Positions 35,901 through 44,783 of a stretch of 64,000 nucleotides of DNA are shown here, piece by piece. The notes beneath the pieces are model-generated. The model saw only the letters and a program-made list of their open reading frames with translations, was not told the origin of the DNA and searched no databases. The position numbers and the translations under genes are program-made. The stretch lies in the NCBI GenBank assembly GCA_965250265.1, contig CBDFNO010000012.1:186001-250000 (forward strand). The letters run 5' to 3'. This DNA is from PRS1 sp965250265 (lineage in GTDB: Bacteria; Bacteroidota; Bacteroidia; Flavobacteriales; Flavobacteriaceae). Position 1 is the first letter of the stretch; each line of letters opens with the position of its first letter.

Positions 35901-38389
35901 TTATCTGAAGGTGCACCACAATCTGAGGCACAATCAAGAATAAAACAGTTAGCATATAATACATGCACGTTTTGAGTAATTGTACTACTATTACCACAGT
36001 TGTCTGTAACTATCCAGGTTCTGGTTATATCATAATCTACTTGACTGCCAGTATTTGTATCCGTTTGGCTAAATACTATTGTTAGTGCTATAGAACAATT
36101 ATCTGTAAATGTTAAACTTGGTGGAGGCGGAATTGCATCACAATCTGCTGTAATATCTACTGGAGGCACATCTACTGTTGGTGCATCAACATCATTAGAA
36201 ATAATATCTTGAGTTACATTAATGGTATTTCCACATTCGTCAGTAATACTATAAGTTCTTGTAATAATCTCTGGACACATTCCATTTGATATATCAGACA
36301 CAAACGCAACGGTTGGCACTGAACAATTATCTGCTGCATCTGTTACAACAGAAATGTCTGGAACAGGAATTCCATCAATACAATCAATATTTATTGGAGC
36401 TGGGTTTGAAGCCGTTGGTAATATATTGTCATTTACATTAATCGCTTGTACTATATCTATTGTATTTCCACAACCATCTTCAATACGATAGGTTCTTGTT
36501 ATAAGTTGAGGACATGTACCTGTAGATACATCAGAAATAAAAGAAACTACTGGTGCAGAACAATTATCTGTTGCATCAGAAATTATTGTAATGTCTGGCG
36601 CAGGGACATCACCAATACATTGTACATTTATTGGTGCAGGAATACTAGCAGTTGGAGCAGTAGTATCTATAATAGTAATATTTTGAGTGATAAGTGTTTC
36701 GTTTCCACAATCATCTGTTAAACTATAAGTTCTCGTAATAACTTCTGGACAAGATCCACTATTAGAAACATCTGAGACGAAAGCCACCACAGGAATAGAA
36801 CAATTATCAGCAGCATCAGTAATAACTGAAATATCTGGAGGAGGTATTGCACTGCTACATTCAACACTTATTGAAGCTGGACTTGTGGCAGTAGGTGCTT
36901 GAGTATCGTTAACAGTTATAATATGTGTTAGAATTATTGAATTATTACAATCATCGGTTACACTATAATTACGTGTTATAGTAATAGGGCATGTATTTCC
37001 ATCAGAAGTTTCCGAAACAAATGCTACTACAGGAATAGAGCAATTATCGGCTGCATCTGTTATAACTGAAATATCCGGAGCAGGAACATCTCCTATACAT
37101 TCTACACTTAAGGAAGTTGGATTAGATCCGGTAGGAGCAACATCATCGTTAATGGTAATTATTTGGGTTAAATCTAATGAATTTCCACAGCTATCTGTAA
37201 TATTATAGGTTCTTGTAATTATTTCAGGACAAGTACCATTATTAGAAACATCGGAAACAAAAGTTACTATCGCAGCTGAGCAATTATCGGCTGCATCTGT
37301 AATAATATTAATATCGGGTGCCGGAACATCGCTGATACATTTTACATTAACTGGAGCAGGGTTGCTGGCTGTTGGTAATGTCGTATCGTTTATTACCATC
37401 ACCTGTACATCACTTTCGGTATTATTGCAACTATCAAGAACAGTAAAGGTTCGCGTTACTGTTGTTGGGCAGGTTCCAGAAACCGTATCAATATATTCGA
37501 AAGATACCAAACTTCCGGTGACGATCAAAGTACCTTCATAAGCATTAAATTGAGCCTCGTTGATACTGGTACTAGTTGTACTTAAGGGTAACACCGGGAT
37601 ATCGCCAACTCCGCAGCCTTCAATATTACTGTTTGGAGGGGCATAGATTTGAGGAGGTAAATACGGATCAAAACTGACGATCTCAATACCATGGGAGTCC
37701 CAATCTAATTGATCGTTAACTGTTAATGTGACAGTATATGGTCCGGCTGATGCAAAAACATGGGTTGGGCTGACCAATGTACTTGTTGTACCATCTCCAA
37801 AGTCCCATAAATAAGTATAAGGTGGAGTTCCACCAGTGGTGGTGGAAACAAAATCCAACGCAAATTCACCTGCACAACTCGGGTTAAATTCAAAATTTGC
37901 AATTAAAGGTGCTTGTACCAATATTACATCGGCTGCAAAACATTTTGCATTACTACAATCACAAGCTTTATTGGCATTGGGTTGCCAGGACATGTAGAAG
38001 TTTTCCATTGTAATCACGGAGCCACAATCCCAACCAAAAGTATAAAGATCTAATTCAACATTAGTTGGTATTGGTAAACCATCATAATAACATTCATCAA
38101 TTGTTGCAATAAAGACGCCATCAACATATAAGTTAAAATGTAAGTATAAAGTATATCTAGGTGCAGCACTATTAGCAGTAAAGTTAGTCCAGATATGTGC
38201 ACTGACCGTTGACCCAGGTTCGCAATAACCTGCACCAAATGGTGTGCCGTTTTCATCGCCCAAATAGAAATAGTCGAGGTTATAATCGTTTGCTGTACAT
38301 GACGAACCTTCACAAACAATTTCTTGACCATAGTTGACCTTGACAAACAGCAATACCAGTAAAAAAAATAAAGTAGATTTAGCTTTCAT
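32915..38389 (-). CDS. Giant SprB-like adhesin with PKD domain and type B T9SS C-terminal domain (locus 2)
   Basis: This 1824-residue protein has a signal peptide (1-21), an N-terminal Cys-rich beta domain (about 22-155), one PKD domain (about 165-245, YLWDFGDGT), then about sixteen HYR-like repeats of roughly 80 residues with DNCS and DDCGN motifs. The last region is the gliding-associated C-terminal domain (VTPDGNLKNETFDV, MFSRWGNKVFES, AGTYYYVINL), a type B T9SS signal. Unlike locus 1, its repeats are well diverged in DNA. It pairs with its own SprF-like gene but has no OmpA partner. Adhesion or gliding is inferred from the family. Confidence 0.9.
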   Translation of the reverse strand: MKAKSTLFFLLVLLFVKVNYGQEIVCEGSSCTANDYNLDYFYLGDENGTPFGAGYCEPGSTVSAHIWTNFTANSAAPRYTLYLHFNLYVDGVFIATIDECYYDGLPIPTNVELDLYTFGWDCGSVITMENFYMSWQPNANKACDCSNAKCFAADVILVQAPLIANFEFNPSCAGEFALDFVSTTTGGTPPYTYLWDFGDGTTSTLVSPTHVFASAGPYTVTLTVNDQLDWDSHGIEIVSFDPYLPPQIYAPPNSNIEGCGVGDIPVLPLSTTSTSINEAQFNAYEGTLIVTGSLVSFEYIDTVSGTCPTTVTRTFTVLDSCNNTESDVQVMVINDTTLPTASNPAPVNVKCISDVPAPDINIITDAADNCSAAIVTFVSDVSNNGTCPEIITRTYNITDSCGNSLDLTQIITINDDVAPTGSNPTSLSVECIGDVPAPDISVITDAADNCSIPVVAFVSETSDGNTCPITITRNYSVTDDCNNSIILTHIITVNDTQAPTATSPASISVECSSAIPPPDISVITDAADNCSIPVVAFVSDVSNSGSCPEVITRTYSLTDDCGNETLITQNITIIDTTAPTASIPAPINVQCIGDVPAPDITIISDATDNCSAPVVSFISDVSTGTCPQLITRTYRIEDGCGNTIDIVQAINVNDNILPTASNPAPINIDCIDGIPVPDISVVTDAADNCSVPTVAFVSDISNGMCPEIITRTYSITDECGNTINVTQDIISNDVDAPTVDVPPVDITADCDAIPPPPSLTFTDNCSIALTIVFSQTDTNTGSQVDYDITRTWIVTDNCGNSSTITQNVHVLYANCFILDCASDCGAPSDNTPPTADIAPDLNVTCESDIPPADISVITNAMDNCSASVIIAFVGETINPGCFEKITRTYSVTDKCSNVLYLTRRISVVDNTPPTASNPASIDVSCTDNIPAPDINVVTDEADNCSSPIVVAFVSDVSNNASCNQRVTRTYSVTDGCGNSINVTQDINVLDTVPPTADTPSDINIACISDVPIPDTNVITNVADNCSTTTVSFISDISDNNICPETITRTYRVADDCGNITDIIQLIVISDIIDPTASNPTTLNVQCIGDVPIPDINVVTDEADNCSITTVAFVSDASDGNTCPETITRIYSVTDGCGNSINVAQTIIVNDDIPPTASNPVTIQVTETALIPTPDVLVVTDEADNCSIPVVTFLSEASDNQNCPETITRIYRVTDDCGNYIDVSQNIIVSDNVAPTASDPNSIAVQCIGDVPVADINVVTDAADNDSTPIVTFVSETSDAASCPEVITRIYGVTDNCGNYIEVAHIIVVDDDIPPTASNPATIQLLQSDPIPNPDINVVIDEADNCTVNPLIAFVSEISNNDTCQVILTRTYSVTDDCGNSINVNQEIIIIDDVNPTASNPAPMTLSCEAVIPAPDINVVIDAADNFSATTVIFVDDVSDELTCPETITRIYRIIDECGNFLDVTQVITINDLIPPTASNPNPIQVNCIIDVPAPDITVVTDALDNCSTPIVAFVSDVSDNQTCLETITRTYSVTDACGNVLNVTQDIIIEDITAPTIVSSPNSEIILTCEAFPIEDTVTFTDECSVDVTVVFDEQIIIIDTENYDIIRTWTALDDCDNQASFTQTIHMQSSVETFTNNIIICIEDDTVNLVDLIGEDYGGTWESDFLYLLEGDTFNPLLVPLGSYDFIYTTTDNDCSRINLITIDVNDDCVVYPCIKSVYDVNISKLVTPDGNLKNETFDVSYILNEQADLSACDIITTVKMFSRWGNKVFESDEYYNDWKGASPSTAYGKADKLPAGTYYYVINLINSGLKPIQGYIYLGTDR

Positions 38390-38606
38390 TGGCTTAAAAT
38401 TAGATTTGGGACTAATTTTTTATCTTATTTTAGTGGTTAGTATTTTTTTTGACTAATTATTTTAATTCTTAAATAATGGACTAATATATAAAAATATTCC
38501 ACAAAAGTCTAAAAAAATCGATGAAATACACTATTTGGTAAAATAATTCTTACGTATACTTAATTAATAAGTTTTTTAATAACACTTATTTAATTTTAAA
38601 ATAGAA

Positions 38607-38614
38607 TATCTTTG
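38607..38614 (+). promoter_or_regulatory. Candidate ppk1 promoter -7 box
   Basis: TATCTTTG fits TAnnTTTG and lies 23 bases before the ppk1 ATG. No good -33 TTG is seen. The rest of the 248-base adhesin/ppk1 gap is AT-rich without further structure. Confidence 0.45.
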
Positions 38615-38637
38615 CGTAGAATTTAAAAGAAAAATGA

Positions 38638-40701
38638 ATGACTAAAGCCGATAAATTTAAAGGTAAATATATAAATAGAGAAATTAGTTGGTTACAGTTT
38701 AATGCTAGGGTTTTGCAAGAAGCAGCTGATGCAACTGTTCCTTTAATTGAAAGGTTAAGGTTTTTGGGAATATTTTCTAATAATTTAGACGAGTTTTTTA
38801 AAGTCAGATATGCTACAATAAAACGAATTGAACAAGCTGGAAAAGGAGGAAAGAGCCAGTTAGGCGGAATTAAAGCAACAGACCTACTTAAAATCATTAC
38901 ACAAACTGTTATTAAACAACAAAGTGAAAGTCTTAATGTACTCGCTGGCATAAAATCTCAATTGGAAAAGGAAAACATATTTATTATTAATGAGTCTGAA
39001 ATTAGTGAAGACCAAAGTGAATTTATCAAAACCTATTTTTACAAGTTTGTTTCTCCAGCATTAGTTACCATAATATTAAACGATGATGTAGATCTGCCAT
39101 TATTGGAAGATAGTGTGGTTTATTTAGCAGTGCGAATGGTAATAGAAAATGACGATAAACAATACGCACTAATTGAGATTCCTCGCTCTATTAATAGGTT
39201 TGTTGAGCTACCAAAAGCGAATGATAAAGATTATATCATTATGCTTGATGATTTACTACGTTATTGTTTAAACGATATTTTTAGTGTTTTCGATTACCAA
39301 TCCATTTCTACACATATGATTAAAATGACTAGAGACGCTGAATTAGATTTTGATAACGATTTAAGCACTAGCTTTTTAAAAAAAATATCTGATAGCGTTA
39401 AGCATAGAGAGATTGCTAGTCCTGTAAGATTCGTTTATGATAAGGATATAGATAAGGACACCTTAATTTTTCTTATGAATAAAATGGGAATTCACTCTTC
39501 AGATAGTATAATACCTGGGGGTCGCTATCATAATAGGAGAGACTATATGAAATTTCCTAGTTTAGGGAGACAAGAATTATTGTATGATAAAATTAATCGT
39601 TTACCTATTAACGGATTAAGCTTACAGAAAAGTATTTTTCAGGCTATTTCAAAAAAGGATTATTTGTTATATGCACCATATCATACATTTTCATATATAG
39701 TAAAATTTTTAAGAGAAGCCGCTTTGGATCCAAAGGTAAAGACCATTAAAATTACTATTTATCGTTTGGCAAAAATATCTCATGTTGTAAGTTCTTTAAT
39801 GAATGCTGCAAAAAACGGAAAAAAAGTAACAGTTTCTATAGAATTACAAGCAAGATTTGATGAAGAGGCAAATATCAATTATGCTGAACAAATGGAAGCT
39901 GAAGGTATTAATTTGATATTTGGTGTAAAAGGATTAAAAGTTCATAGTAAAATGTGTGTGATAGAGCGAGCTGAAGGTAAAAAATTAATACGTTATGGCT
40001 TTGTAAGTACTGGCAATTTCAATGAATCTACGGCTAGAATTTATACCGATTATACATTATTCACCTCAGATCAAAAGGTATTGAAAGATGTTAATAGAGT
40101 ATTCGATTTCTTCGATACTAACTATAAAATATTCAGATATAAACATTTGATTACATCACCACATTACACTCAATCTACTTTATTTAAACTGATAGACACC
40201 GAAATTGAAAATGTAAAATTAGGAAAACAGGCTTATATTAAATTGAAGATGAATAGCATATCTAACTATAAAATGATTGATAAAATTTATGAAGCTAGTA
40301 ATGCTGGAGTTAAAATACAAATGATTGTTCGAGGGATTTGTTGTTTGATCCCTGGAATCCCAAAAATGAGTGAGAATATTGAAGTAATTAGTATTGTAGA
40401 TAAATTTTTAGAACACACACGTCTTTTTATTTTTGGAAATGATGATGAACCAAAGATATATATATCATCTGCCGATTTAATGACACGTAATATTGAAAAT
40501 AGAGTAGAAGTAACTTGTCCTATTTATGACCCTGATATTAAACAGGAACTGATTGATACTTTTGAAATTTGTTGGAATGATAATGTAAAATCTCGTATTC
40601 TAAATAAAGAACAAAACAATCAATATAAAAGAAATAATTTATCTAAAATACGCTCTCAACTAGAAACTTATAGTTTTTATCTGAATAAATTGGAGAACTA
40701 A
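38638..40701 (+). CDS. ppk1: Polyphosphate kinase 1
   Basis: PPK1 makes polyphosphate from ATP at the membrane or in the cytosol. The 687-residue protein has the N-terminal domain (YINREISWLQFNARVLQEA pattern), the head domain, and the two phospholipase D-like catalytic domains. The autophosphorylated histidine is His436 in KVHSKMC, followed by the STGNFNESTARIYTDY motif. It is directly joined to ppx with no gap, forming the polyphosphate synthesis/degradation pair. SixA, usually a neighbour in flavobacteria, is here separated by the locus 2 adhesin pair. Confidence 0.96.
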   Translation: MTKADKFKGKYINREISWLQFNARVLQEAADATVPLIERLRFLGIFSNNLDEFFKVRYATIKRIEQAGKGGKSQLGGIKATDLLKIITQTVIKQQSESLNVLAGIKSQLEKENIFIINESEISEDQSEFIKTYFYKFVSPALVTIILNDDVDLPLLEDSVVYLAVRMVIENDDKQYALIEIPRSINRFVELPKANDKDYIIMLDDLLRYCLNDIFSVFDYQSISTHMIKMTRDAELDFDNDLSTSFLKKISDSVKHREIASPVRFVYDKDIDKDTLIFLMNKMGIHSSDSIIPGGRYHNRRDYMKFPSLGRQELLYDKINRLPINGLSLQKSIFQAISKKDYLLYAPYHTFSYIVKFLREAALDPKVKTIKITIYRLAKISHVVSSLMNAAKNGKKVTVSIELQARFDEEANINYAEQMEAEGINLIFGVKGLKVHSKMCVIERAEGKKLIRYGFVSTGNFNESTARIYTDYTLFTSDQKVLKDVNRVFDFFDTNYKIFRYKHLITSPHYTQSTLFKLIDTEIENVKLGKQAYIKLKMNSISNYKMIDKIYEASNAGVKIQMIVRGICCLIPGIPKMSENIEVISIVDKFLEHTRLFIFGNDDEPKIYISSADLMTRNIENRVEVTCPIYDPDIKQELIDTFEICWNDNVKSRILNKEQNNQYKRNNLSKIRSQLETYSFYLNKLEN

Positions 40702-41610
40702 ATGCTATCAATAAAAAAATATGCTGCCATAGATATTGGTTCTAATGCCGTTAGGCTTTTAATTTCAAATATTATTCAAGAGAAAGGGAAACCAGTTAGA
40801 TTTAAAAAAAGTTCTTTAGTTCGTGTACCAATACGGCTTGGAGCAGATGTGTTTTTAAAAAGTACAATTTCTTCTAAAAATGCAGAAAGACTAGGTGATA
40901 CGATGTTGGCGTTTAAATTATTAATGAAGGCACATAATGTAGAGCGTTATAAAGCATGTGCAACTTCTGCTATGCGTGAAGCAAATAACAGTACAGAAGT
41001 TGTCAAGGCCATTGTTGGGCAATCTAAGATTGAAATTGATATTATTGATGGTGAAGAAGAAGCTACTATAATAGCAGCTACAGATATTAATGAATATATT
41101 GATAAAAACAAAAATTACCTTTATGTTGATGTTGGAGGTGGAAGTACTGAATTTACGGTAATTAGAAATGCAAAAGCTATCGCTTCCAAATCCTCTAGAA
41201 TTGGGACGGTAAGACTTTTAAACAAAATAGTAAAGAAAGAAACCTGGAAAGATCTCGAACAATGGATTAAAAGTAATACTAAAACATATGAAAAAATCGA
41301 GGTTATTGGTTCTGGAGGAAACATAAACAAGATATTCAAGATGTCTGATAAAGCTGATGGTAAGCCATTAACCTATTTTTACTTAAGTTCCTTATATCAT
41401 AAGTTGGGTTCTTATACTTATGAAGAACGTATTACAGAATTAGATTTAAATCAAGATAGAGCAGATGTTATTATTCACGCTACTCGTATTTATCTTTCTG
41501 CAATGAAATGGAGTGGCGCCAAGCATTTATTTGTACCTAAAATCGGTTTGTCCGATGGTATAATAAAAAGTATATATTATAAAACCATTTCAAGTAAAAC
41601 TTTGGTATAA
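40702..41610 (+). CDS. ppx: Exopolyphosphatase / Ppx-GppA phosphatase
   Basis: This 302-residue protein is a short Ppx/GppA family phosphatase of the actin-like ATPase fold, which hydrolyses polyphosphate or pppGpp. Visible motifs are AAIDIGSNAVRLLI near the N-terminus, YVDVGGGSTEF in the centre and IGSGGNINK. It lacks the C-terminal HD-like region of E. coli Ppx, as in many Bacteroidetes. It follows ppk1 immediately, so expression of synthesis and turnover is joined. Confidence 0.93.
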   Translation: MLSIKKYAAIDIGSNAVRLLISNIIQEKGKPVRFKKSSLVRVPIRLGADVFLKSTISSKNAERLGDTMLAFKLLMKAHNVERYKACATSAMREANNSTEVVKAIVGQSKIEIDIIDGEEEATIIAATDINEYIDKNKNYLYVDVGGGSTEFTVIRNAKAIASKSSRIGTVRLLNKIVKKETWKDLEQWIKSNTKTYEKIEVIGSGGNINKIFKMSDKADGKPLTYFYLSSLYHKLGSYTYEERITELDLNQDRADVIIHATRIYLSAMKWSGAKHLFVPKIGLSDGIIKSIYYKTISSKTLV

Positions 41611-41661
41611 TCATTTAATTATTTTCTTTTATAATTAAAATTTACATTTTGTCCTTATAAA

Positions 41662-41677
41662 ACGACAGTTCAGTCGT
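41662..41677. promoter_or_regulatory. Operator-like palindrome upstream of the ABC exporter
   Basis: ACGAC and GTCGT are perfect 5-base arms around AGTTCA. Such sites with a GACnGTTCnGTC look are typical TetR-family operators in promoters of ABC-2 exporters. No tetR gene is in the window. Confidence 0.45.
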
Positions 41678-41735
41678 CTAAAATTTTGCGAGCTAATATT
41701 TTAATTGATTTTTGAATCATCAAAACGAAAAAAAG

Positions 41736-42659
41736 ATGATACAAGTTAACAATCTATCAAAATCTTTTGAAGATATTCAAGCAGTAAAAGACATCAGTTT
41801 TTCAATTAAAAAAGGTGAAATATTTGGGCTATTAGGTCCAAATGGAGCCGGAAAATCTACTACTATCAATATGATGAGCACTATTTTGAAAAGTGATGAA
41901 GGTGAAATTCATATTAATGGAAATGATATAAAACAGAGCCCAAACATTTGCAAAAAACTTATTGGTGTAGTTCCTCAAGAAATATCCTTATATGATGATT
42001 TTTCAGCTTTTGATAATCTTAAGTTTTGGGGTAATTTATACAAAGTTCCTACTAAAGAATTGAAACAAAAGATTACAGATATTTTAGAGTTGATTGGGCT
42101 TTCAGATAGAAAGGACGATTTAATTAAAACATATTCCGGAGGTATGAAACGACGAATAAATATAGCTGCTGCTTTGTTACATAAGCCAGAAATATTATTT
42201 ATGGATGAACCAACTGTTGGTGTTGATCCACAAAGTAGAAATAAAATTTTTGAGGTAATAGAAACCTTAAATAAGCAAGGAATAACAATCATTTATACCA
42301 CGCACTATATGGAAGAAGTTGAGCGTTTATGCAACAGAATAGCAATTATGGATGCAGGAAGAATTATAGCTCAAGGGACTCAATCGGAATTACAGCAACA
42401 AAGTAATGTAAAGGAAGCCATTGAAATATCGTTTCAATCGATTTCTGATACTCAAATAGAGCAGTTACAAGACCAATTGCAATTAAAAATCAATCAAAAC
42501 GAACATAAAATCATTATAGGTTGTGATGTAAATAAAGATCTATCAAGTATTATTACAGCCTGCAATAACAACAATCTAAAGATTGAAGACATAGAACTTA
42601 AAAAAGTAAACCTAGAAGCTATTTTTTTAAGTTTAACAGGAAAACAATTAAGAGATTAA
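41736..42659 (+). CDS. ABC-2 type exporter, ATP-binding protein
   Basis: This 307-residue ATPase has Walker A GPNGAGKST at 34-42, the Q-loop in GVVPQE, signature YSGGMKRR, Walker B ILFMDEP and the H-loop TTHYMEE. It is of the drug or lipid exporter type (DrrA/YhhH-like), with an extra C-terminal domain. I use ATG 41736; the frame extends to a TTG at 41712, but that adds an unconserved leader. The permease follows after 31 bases. Substrate is not known. Confidence 0.92.
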   Translation: MIQVNNLSKSFEDIQAVKDISFSIKKGEIFGLLGPNGAGKSTTINMMSTILKSDEGEIHINGNDIKQSPNICKKLIGVVPQEISLYDDFSAFDNLKFWGNLYKVPTKELKQKITDILELIGLSDRKDDLIKTYSGGMKRRINIAAALLHKPEILFMDEPTVGVDPQSRNKIFEVIETLNKQGITIIYTTHYMEEVERLCNRIAIMDAGRIIAQGTQSELQQQSNVKEAIEISFQSISDTQIEQLQDQLQLKINQNEHKIIIGCDVNKDLSSIITACNNNNLKIEDIELKKVNLEAIFLSLTGKQLRD

Positions 42660-42690
42660 AAACAGTTAACCATCAACTAAACCAAACAAA

Positions 42691-43926
42691 ATGATACTCA
42701 CAATTTTCAAAAAAGATCTAAAACTTTTTTTTTCAGATAAGAGAGCAGTATTGCTTACTTTTCTAGTACCAATATTATTAATCACCTTATTTGCCTTTGC
42801 ATTTGGTGGAATCGGAGGAGGTAGTAGCAATGCTAAACCTATAGAATTATTAGTTTCAGATATAGATAATTCTTCAGATTCTAAAAGTGTAATTACTAGT
42901 TTAGATTCTTTAAGAGGCTTAACTCTAATTCCAAAGGAAATCGATGAGGCTACAGATTTAGTAAGAAAAGGAAAATATGTTGGTGTGTTAATTTTTGAAA
43001 AAGGGTTTCAAGATTCAATAACTGCTGGGAATAGTTTACCGATGGAATTAAAATATGATGCAGCTCGTGAAATTGAAATGGGTATGCTACAATCTGTATT
43101 AATGCAAAATTTAATGAGTTCTATTGGTAAAAAGAGTATTAAAGCTAAAATGAATAGTTATTTTGATGAAAATTTTTCTGGAATGTCAAAGACAATGAAG
43201 GAAAAAATATTTAGCGATATGGATTCAGGTAATAGCAACATGAGCTCTTCTATGAATACCAATATGAGTTTAAAAATGACTTCTATTATTAAAGAAGACA
43301 CTAAAAAAGGAAATTTAGGATTAATACAAGCTGTTGCCGGTACAGCAATTATGATGTTATTGTTTAGTATAGCTGCTATTGGTGGAGGATTGCTTGATGA
43401 AAAAGAATCTGGAACACTAAAACGCTTATTATATTCGCCACTCAAACCAACTGATATTTTATTTGGCAAAATGGGAGCTGCATTAGTATTAGCAATTTTG
43501 CAATTAGTAGTAATGTTTGTATTCTCTTGGTTGGTATTTGGTTTGCCTATATTTAAGGATATAATTTCATTATCATTAATGATTTTAACAACGGCATTTG
43601 CTGTTTCAAGTTTTGGAATATTTTTAGTAGCTATAGCAAAATCTCGTCAGCAGTTACAAGGTTTAAGCACTATTATTATTTTAACAATGTCAGCAGTAGG
43701 CGGAAGTATGATTCCACTTTTTGTGATGCCTGCAATTATGCAAAAAATTGCAATTGTAAGTGTTAACTATTGGGGAATTCAAGGATTTTACGATATTTTC
43801 TGGAGAAATTTGCAACTAGTAGAGATACTCCCAAAAATGGGTATATTAATAGGAATTGGCTTGATAATGACTATAATTTCTGTGAAGTTGTTTAAAAAGA
43901 ATGTTTTAAAATTGGTTGATGCTTAA
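42691..43926 (+). CDS. ABC-2 type exporter, permease
   Basis: This 411-residue membrane protein has one N-terminal helix (about 20-40), a large extracytoplasmic domain (about 45-215, unusually rich in Met and Ser around 160-195) and five or six C-terminal helices with GGLLDEKESGTLKRLLYSPL, the ABC-2 family intracellular loop. It pairs with the preceding ATPase to form a half-size exporter that dimerises. The Met-rich loop could be a lipid or metal-contacting element, which is speculation. Confidence 0.9.
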   Translation: MILTIFKKDLKLFFSDKRAVLLTFLVPILLITLFAFAFGGIGGGSSNAKPIELLVSDIDNSSDSKSVITSLDSLRGLTLIPKEIDEATDLVRKGKYVGVLIFEKGFQDSITAGNSLPMELKYDAAREIEMGMLQSVLMQNLMSSIGKKSIKAKMNSYFDENFSGMSKTMKEKIFSDMDSGNSNMSSSMNTNMSLKMTSIIKEDTKKGNLGLIQAVAGTAIMMLLFSIAAIGGGLLDEKESGTLKRLLYSPLKPTDILFGKMGAALVLAILQLVVMFVFSWLVFGLPIFKDIISLSLMILTTAFAVSSFGIFLVAIAKSRQQLQGLSTIIILTMSAVGGSMIPLFVMPAIMQKIAIVSVNYWGIQGFYDIFWRNLQLVEILPKMGILIGIGLIMTIISVKLFKKNVLKLVDA

Positions 43927-44069
43927 AAAGGCTAGATAATTCAATTTTGATATCGTAAACATATAAAAATTAGGCTGTTTGACTTATTTTTTAAGTTACA
44001 CGTCTAATATTTATTGCATACTCACATTTTTCATTTTATATTAGCAATCTCAAATTTACTGTAAATACG

Positions 44070-44104
44070 TTGACATAATTTTAAGTTATCTCAACATAAA
44101 TTTG
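44070..44104 (+). promoter_or_regulatory. Candidate promoter of the beta-barrel protein gene
   Basis: TTG (44070-44072) and TAAATTTG (44097-44104) resemble the -33 and -7 boxes, but the 24-base spacing is longer than usual. Confidence 0.35.
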
Positions 44105-44137
44105 TGAACATTTAATAATAATTAAAATATTATACAG

Positions 44138-44728
44138 ATGAAATCATTTTTACTCACTTTGTTATTTGTAAGTTTAACTACCTTATCTTTTTCACAAGAA
44201 ACAACTCAAGAAACAACTGAAGACGGAGATAAAAAATCTACTATAGAGGATACCCCTGAAGTAAAATGGGGAGTTAGAGGAGGACTTAATATCTCTAATT
44301 TGGATTTTAGTCCTGACCCTAATTTTGAAAACAAACACCGAAACGGTTTTGCATTTGGTGCTTTTGTAGATTATGGGTTTACTCCAACATTTTCAATTTT
44401 GGCTGAACTCCAATATTCAGCTGAAGGTGCAGAAGCAGAAACTTTAAGAGCCGATTATATTCAACTACCGATATTATTAAGATTTTCTTTAGGTGAATTT
44501 TTTACAGTTGGAGCTGGCCCAATGGTAAGCCTTAAAACTTGGGAGCATGAAGATGGATATAACAACTTTACGTTCTCTGGAGTTGCTGGTTTAGAATATA
44601 TGCTTAATGATGAACTCTTTATTGACGTAAGGGTACATTATACATTAGGCAACATTTTGGACAAGAATTTAACTTCGTTTGAAGCTAAAAGCACAACAAT
44701 CCAGTTTGGTTTTGGACTTAAAATTTAA
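44138..44728 (+). CDS. Outer-membrane beta-barrel protein (PorT/OMP_b-brl type)
   Basis: This 196-residue protein has a signal peptide (cut after FSQ, residue 20), a short acidic Thr/Glu linker (21-40) and an eight-stranded barrel starting at WGVRGGLNISNL and ending in a terminal Phe-rich strand TIQFGFGLKI. It matches the small porin-like family PF13568-type proteins of Bacteroidetes. Role unknown; such proteins are abundant envelope components. A bidirectional terminator follows. Confidence 0.85.
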   Translation: MKSFLLTLLFVSLTTLSFSQETTQETTEDGDKKSTIEDTPEVKWGVRGGLNISNLDFSPDPNFENKHRNGFAFGAFVDYGFTPTFSILAELQYSAEGAEAETLRADYIQLPILLRFSLGEFFTVGAGPMVSLKTWEHEDGYNNFTFSGVAGLEYMLNDELFIDVRVHYTLGNILDKNLTSFEAKSTTIQFGFGLKI

Positions 44729-44752
44729 ACAAAAATATAATTTATAAATGAT

Positions 44753-44781
44753 AAAGCTTCAGTAAATCTGAAGCTTTTTTT
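44753..44781. terminator. Bidirectional terminator between OMP gene and miaE
   Basis: AAAGCTTCAG and CTGAAGCTTT form a perfect 10-bp stem with a TAAAT loop, followed by a T run. Confidence 0.9.
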
Positions 44782-44783
44782 GT

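Noticed and set aside
38050..38346. Minus-strand frame overlapping the start of adhesin 2
   Set aside because: It is an out-of-frame shadow within the adhesin signal and N-terminal region.
20633..38389. Polyketide-like or toxin system
   Set aside because: The giant proteins lack any catalytic or toxin domain that I can see; the repeats, sorting domains and SprF partners explain them as surface adhesins.
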